This document shows, piece by piece, positions 6,803-9,490 of a stretch of DNA of 9,490 nucleotides; the first letter of the stretch is position 1, and every line of letters begins with the position of its first letter. The DNA comes from Thermoanaerobacterales bacterium (GTDB lineage: Bacteria; Bacillota; Thermosediminibacteria; Thermosediminibacterales; Tepidanaerobacteraceae), in assembly GCA_012839145.1 (NCBI GenBank), contig DUNY01000293.1, forward strand, positions 1 to 9,490, read 5' to 3'. Below the pieces are notes generated by a model. The model was not told the DNA's origin and made no database searches. It was given only the letters and a program-made list of their open reading frames with translations. The translations under genes were made by a program, and so were the position numbers.

Positions 6803-8818
6803 CTACGGTATTTGAATCTCATTTAACTGCCTTAAATCCGACATCCGATTTGCTTTTATCATGCTGTTGGAAAGGGTGTATAAAACATCTTCGATGTAAA
6901 GGATTCTTTCCACGTTTTTATTGCTGTCATACCAGTAGTTTCCTGATTTTAAGTAATCCTCTGCACTTAAATGAGTTATTCTTCCTTTCGACACAATTCC
7001 TTTGTCAAGGTCTACATTATATACATAGGCACCTTGAAAAGCGAACTTTCCGTATTCAGGGAAGGAACTCATCGATTTCTGCTTGTTTTGGATTTCCATG
7101 ACGGTTACAGGGAAGGCTATAAGCTGCTTTTCCTTTGAGAACAACAGTGCTTTATGATTTCTCAGCAATTCTGAATCCGTGCCTCTGTCTCCGATTTTTA
7201 CTGTGAACTTTTCTATGGGGTTATGAACATCTGTTACGTCAAAAAGGGCGATTTTCATACCTTGATAAAAAGCGGTCGTGCCAATGGTATTTCCATACAT
7301 ATGCTTTTGCTCAATCTCTATGGTATCCTTGCCGAAACCTATGATATGATTTTCATCGTAAGGATGAATGTAATCGCTGTAACCGGGAATTTTCAAAGCT
7401 CCTAGAATGGCAGGGTTGCATGGGTCTTTTAAGTCTATGACAAAAAGGGGATCTACTGTTTTAAAAGTCACCATATATCCCTTATCACCCATAAATCTAA
7501 CGGAATATATCTTTTCTCCCGGAGCTATCCCTTCCAAACTGCCGGTTATCTTCAGGTCTTTATCAAGTATATAAACATTGTTCTTAGATATATTATCATC
7601 ACTGCGCCAGACAAATCCGGTTGTAGTGGCAATGCGAAAATACCCTTCATATTCATCCATGGAAAACTGATTCAATAAATTGCCGGGCACCTCACCACTG
7701 CAGTTGAAACTCACTTGTCCTTGGTTTAGAGCGAATTTATATATTTGTGTGTACATGCTATAATCCGGCGTAATAGGCCTTTTAATGCCGCTTGAGGGCA
7801 TCACGGGCAGCGGTTCGGGTTCAACGTAACGGTTGTCTGCCAGACTCACATATAGATTATCCGGTGAAGAGTATATATTTTCACCTGCTCCCAGAAGAGT
7901 GTAGACACTGACTTCCTTATCCATCTCATAAAGGTTAAGACCGGCAACCATTAAGTAGTTGGGTTTTAGGCCTTTGGGGAAATAGCGGATTTTATCGTAT
8001 TCAATATTATTAAAGTCGTCCTTTACGGCTGTATCACGGTAAGAGGGTGTAGGATTTTCCATGCCGTCTTCCAGCATATAATAATTTATACCTTTATTGA
8101 TCACAAGATATAATGATGAATCGATTTTTCTGGAAGATACATAATTACCTTCAAGTTCAACTTCCCTGAGTTTTTTGATCTCGGACTTCCGGCGGATATC
8201 ATAAATTATTGCCCTGACTGTTCTACATGAATACCTGGGCGAATAAATATCAGGGGCTATTTTATCTTGCGGCTTAAAAAAAGGTATTTGTTTATATGTT
8301 GAACCTATTACAACAAGGAAATCCTCGTCCAGATATAATTCCTGTGGGGTGAAACTCTCATCCTGAAAATCTAATGTGTTTACGATTTTCATTTTCGAAA
8401 CGGGAAAAGCTTTTACCACGATTACCTTTCCTCGATTGACCTGATAAATGTATTTACCGTCTGTCTTTATTAAATCGGCCTCATCAACACTCTCTACCTG
8501 AACATTTGTCCCGGAATAATCCGCTGAATCTCCGGACGGCACTGCAGCGGTTTCATTAGTTTTTTGCATGGTAGGAGCTATGGGGATCGCCATTTCTCTT
8601 GTGGAAAAATCATCATACATGGACATGGGCATGGCCTGTGTCTGGGCTAAAAGCTCTTTTAATTTTTCATAAGACCCTACCACAGGTAGGTCCTCTTTTT
8701 CTATATTACTGTCAACTGAACTTGAAAAAGCCATGTTGGTGTTCATGAAAGGAAAAGCAACTAAGGCCGATAAAAGGAGTATTACGGAAATAAAACCAAA
8801 ACTTTTTAATCTCTTCAA
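6803..8818 (-). CDS. Secreted or membrane-anchored beta-propeller domain protein
   Basis: A 671-residue protein with an N-terminal signal or anchor (basic MKRLK, hydrophobic core about 8-30, no lipobox Cys), a low-complexity linker to about residue 100, and then a long beta-rich region to the C-terminus. The block TNVQVESVDEADLIKTDGKY (104-123) followed by IYQV is the hallmark of the Beta_propel family (Pfam PF09826, COG4880), extracellular proteins distantly related to WD40 propellers. Their biochemical role is unknown; binding or scaffolding at the cell surface is the usual guess. The C-terminus (NSMIKANRMSDLRQLNEIQI) is typical of the family, so the gene looks complete. The start is a TTG at 8818: AGGAGG (8828-8833) lies 9 bases upstream, no ATG is suitably placed, and translation from here yields the signal sequence. 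It is divergent from a BlaI/BlaR1-like pair, which may control it. I found no convincing promoter for it. Confidence 0.9.
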   Translation of the reverse strand: MKRLKSFGFISVILLLSALVAFPFMNTNMAFSSSVDSNIEKEDLPVVGSYEKLKELLAQTQAMPMSMYDDFSTREMAIPIAPTMQKTNETAAVPSGDSADYSGTNVQVESVDEADLIKTDGKYIYQVNRGKVIVVKAFPVSKMKIVNTLDFQDESFTPQELYLDEDFLVVIGSTYKQIPFFKPQDKIAPDIYSPRYSCRTVRAIIYDIRRKSEIKKLREVELEGNYVSSRKIDSSLYLVINKGINYYMLEDGMENPTPSYRDTAVKDDFNNIEYDKIRYFPKGLKPNYLMVAGLNLYEMDKEVSVYTLLGAGENIYSSPDNLYVSLADNRYVEPEPLPVMPSSGIKRPITPDYSMYTQIYKFALNQGQVSFNCSGEVPGNLLNQFSMDEYEGYFRIATTTGFVWRSDDNISKNNVYILDKDLKITGSLEGIAPGEKIYSVRFMGDKGYMVTFKTVDPLFVIDLKDPCNPAILGALKIPGYSDYIHPYDENHIIGFGKDTIEIEQKHMYGNTIGTTAFYQGMKIALFDVTDVHNPIEKFTVKIGDRGTDSELLRNHKALLFSKEKQLIAFPVTVMEIQNKQKSMSSFPEYGKFAFQGAYVYNVDLDKGIVSKGRITHLSAEDYLKSGNYWYDSNKNVERILYIEDVLYTLSNSMIKANRMSDLRQLNEIQIP

Positions 8819-8832
8819 AGCAATGCACCTCC

Positions 8833-8875
8833 TCGAAAAAATATTTCGAACCTTTTATCTTTTAGACGATAAAAG
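8833..8875 (-). promoter_or_regulatory. Two tandem inverted repeats upstream of the propeller gene
   Basis: CTTTTATC-N8-GATAAAAG (8852-8859 and 8868-8875, perfect 8 bp) and TCGAAA-N5-TTTCGA (8833-8838 and 8844-8849, perfect 6 bp) lie directly upstream of the TTG start. The second abuts and overlaps the AGGAGG by one base. As RNA on the minus strand they would form two leader hairpins next to the ribosome binding site; as DNA they could be regulator sites. No known riboswitch is recognised. Confidence 0.4.
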
Positions 8876-8933
8876 AAGAGATTAGTTCCCATTACTCAAG
8901 ATAATTATTTACAAGGTTAAATTAAATTTTTTA

Positions 8934-8962
8934 TTGACAGTACAGGTTTACCGTGATAAACT
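8934..8962 (+). promoter_or_regulatory. Predicted promoter of the BlaI-like/M56 operon
   Basis: Perfect TTGACA (8934-8939), a 17-bp spacer, then TAAACT (8957-8962) preceded by an extended -10 TG (8954-8955). Transcription would start near 8969, giving a leader of about 40 bases before the ATG at 9010. Dyad symmetries surround the -10 and start site, as expected for an autoregulated repressor operon. Confidence 0.7.
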
Positions 8963-8992
8963 AAAAACAAAATGGTTTATCTAAATAGACCA
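8946..8992. promoter_or_regulatory. Putative BlaI-family operator region
   Basis: There are two dyads: GTTTA-N6-TAAAC (8946-8950 and 8957-8961), in the spacer and -10, and TGGTTTAT-CTAA-ATAGACCA (8973-8992, one mismatch between half-sites), just after the predicted start. GATAAAC (8955-8961) and GTTTATC (8975-8981) also pair. GGTTTA recurs exactly 30 bp apart (8945 and 8975). BlaI/MecI proteins commonly bind such paired dyads over their own promoter. These sites lack the classical TACA/TGTA core, so assignment to this repressor is inferred. Confidence 0.5.
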
Positions 8993-9009
8993 ATCTGGAG
9001 GGGTATTAG

Positions 9010-9369
9010 ATGGATGACTTAAAACTCTTTGATGCCGAATATAAATTCATGGATATTATTTGGGAACTTGAGCCTATTAACTCTACCGAGCTAACGAAAG
9101 TCTGCAGGAAAAAGTTAGGCTGGAAAAAGTCCACTACTTATACGATGATAAGAAAGTTATCTGAGCGTAGTATTTTAAAAAATGAAAATGCCACAGTTAC
9201 TGCTTTAGTGAAACGAGAAGAGGTTCAGAAATATGAGAGTGAAGTATTATTAGAGGATAAGTTTGATGGTTCTTTGCCTATTTTTTTGGCTACATTCCTA
9301 CAAGACAAAAAGCTGTCTAAAGCAGAAGCTAAGGAAATTCAGAAAATGATAGAGGAGGCGACAAAGTGA
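9010..9369 (+). CDS. BlaI/MecI/CopY family transcriptional repressor
   Basis: Winged-helix repressor of 119 residues, the usual length (about 120-130) for the Penicillinase_R family (PF03965). The N-terminal DNA-binding domain is clear: LFDAEYKFMDIIWEL (6-20), STELTK (25-30), and the recognition region WKKSTTYTMIRKLSERSIL (38-56). The C-terminal dimerisation helices include SLPIFLATFL (88-97) and KLSKAEAKEIQKMIEE (101-116). In BlaI and MecI the sensor protease triggers cleavage at Asn-Phe in this region; the aligned pair here appears to be T95-F96. GGAGGGG (8997-9003) precedes the ATG by 6 bases. The M56-family gene starts inside its last codons (GTGA overlap), indicating translational coupling as in blaI-blaR1 operons. 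The inducer is unknown, and a link to beta-lactams should not be assumed because no beta-lactamase is present. Confidence 0.93.
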   Translation: MDDLKLFDAEYKFMDIIWELEPINSTELTKVCRKKLGWKKSTTYTMIRKLSERSILKNENATVTALVKREEVQKYESEVLLEDKFDGSLPIFLATFLQDKKLSKAEAKEIQKMIEEATK

Positions 9370-9490
9370 GCGGATTATTTATTACTGTACTCAATATGAG
9401 CCTGACCGCAAGCTATGTGGCTCTGGTTGTCATAATTATTCGTATGCTGCTTGGAAAATCCCCGAAGATTTTCTCCTATGTGATTTGGGC
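9366..9490 (+). CDS. BlaR1/MecR1-like M56 family protein (3'-partial)
   Basis: Only the first 41 codons are present. They start at a GTG sharing the sequence GTGA with the repressor's stop; GAGGAGG (9352-9358) lies 7 bases before. The peptide contains LFITVLNMSLTASYVALVV, then RMLLGKSPKIFSYVIW. This is the conserved first transmembrane segment and following loop of the M56 family, the membrane metalloproteases and sensors typified by BlaR1 and MecR1. The zinc-binding HEXXH and any sensor domain lie beyond the window, so neither catalytic competence nor the ligand can be judged. Paired with the upstream BlaI-like repressor, it probably senses an envelope signal and relieves repression by proteolysis. 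Confidence 0.87.
   Translation, partial: MSGLFITVLNMSLTASYVALVVIIIRMLLGKSPKIFSYVIW

Noticed and set aside
6766..7101. Plus-strand 111-residue ORF antisense to the propeller gene, and the other antisense ORFs of 60-135 residues
   Set aside because: They lie within well-supported genes on the other strand, lack recognisable motifs and convincing ribosome binding sites, and read as shadows.
9010..9490. Beta-lactam resistance operon
   Set aside because: A BlaI-like repressor and an M56 protein alone do not imply this; no beta-lactamase or PBP gene is visible, and such pairs often regulate other targets.

Overview
This AT-rich window has strong AGGAGG-type ribosome binding sites, GTG and TTG starts, and proteins typical of Bacillota. 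It looks like the chromosome of a low-GC Firmicute, most likely a clostridial species; the genus cannot be fixed from sequence alone. No rRNA, tRNA, CRISPR array, IS element or phage gene was seen.

Layout. (1) Bases 1-1492 (+): the C-terminal part of a FtsX-type ABC transporter permease, whose N-terminus lies outside the window. (2) A TetR-family regulator (1573-2157, -) faces away from a complete rifampin phosphotransferase gene (rph, 2294-4918, +). The 136-bp region between them holds a promoter for each gene and two near-identical inverted repeats (TGAAATAT-N8-ATATTTCA) exactly 60 bp apart, the likely operators of the TetR protein. (3) A MATE-family efflux transporter (5103-6449, -) has a recognisable promoter. 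Just upstream, on the opposite strand, is the decayed start of a LysR-type regulator (about 6539-6681), probably the transporter's former divergent regulator. (4) A secreted or membrane-anchored beta-propeller protein (6803-8818, -) is divergent from a BlaI/MecI-family repressor (9010-9369, +). The repressor overlaps by 4 bp the start of a BlaR1/MecR1-like M56 membrane protein (9366 onward, cut by the window end).

How the genes work together. The left two thirds reads as an accessory drug-handling neighbourhood: a TetR-controlled rifamycin-inactivating enzyme flanked by an ABC permease and a MATE exporter. The right third is a different module, a BlaI/BlaR1-type sensor-repressor pair facing a secreted propeller protein, with dyad symmetries around the repressor promoter suggesting autoregulation.

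I see no wholly new system. The best leads are the twin TetR operators controlling rph, the LysR relic beside the MATE gene, and the propeller/BlaI/M56 arrangement. All family assignments come from reading motifs; no database search was run.
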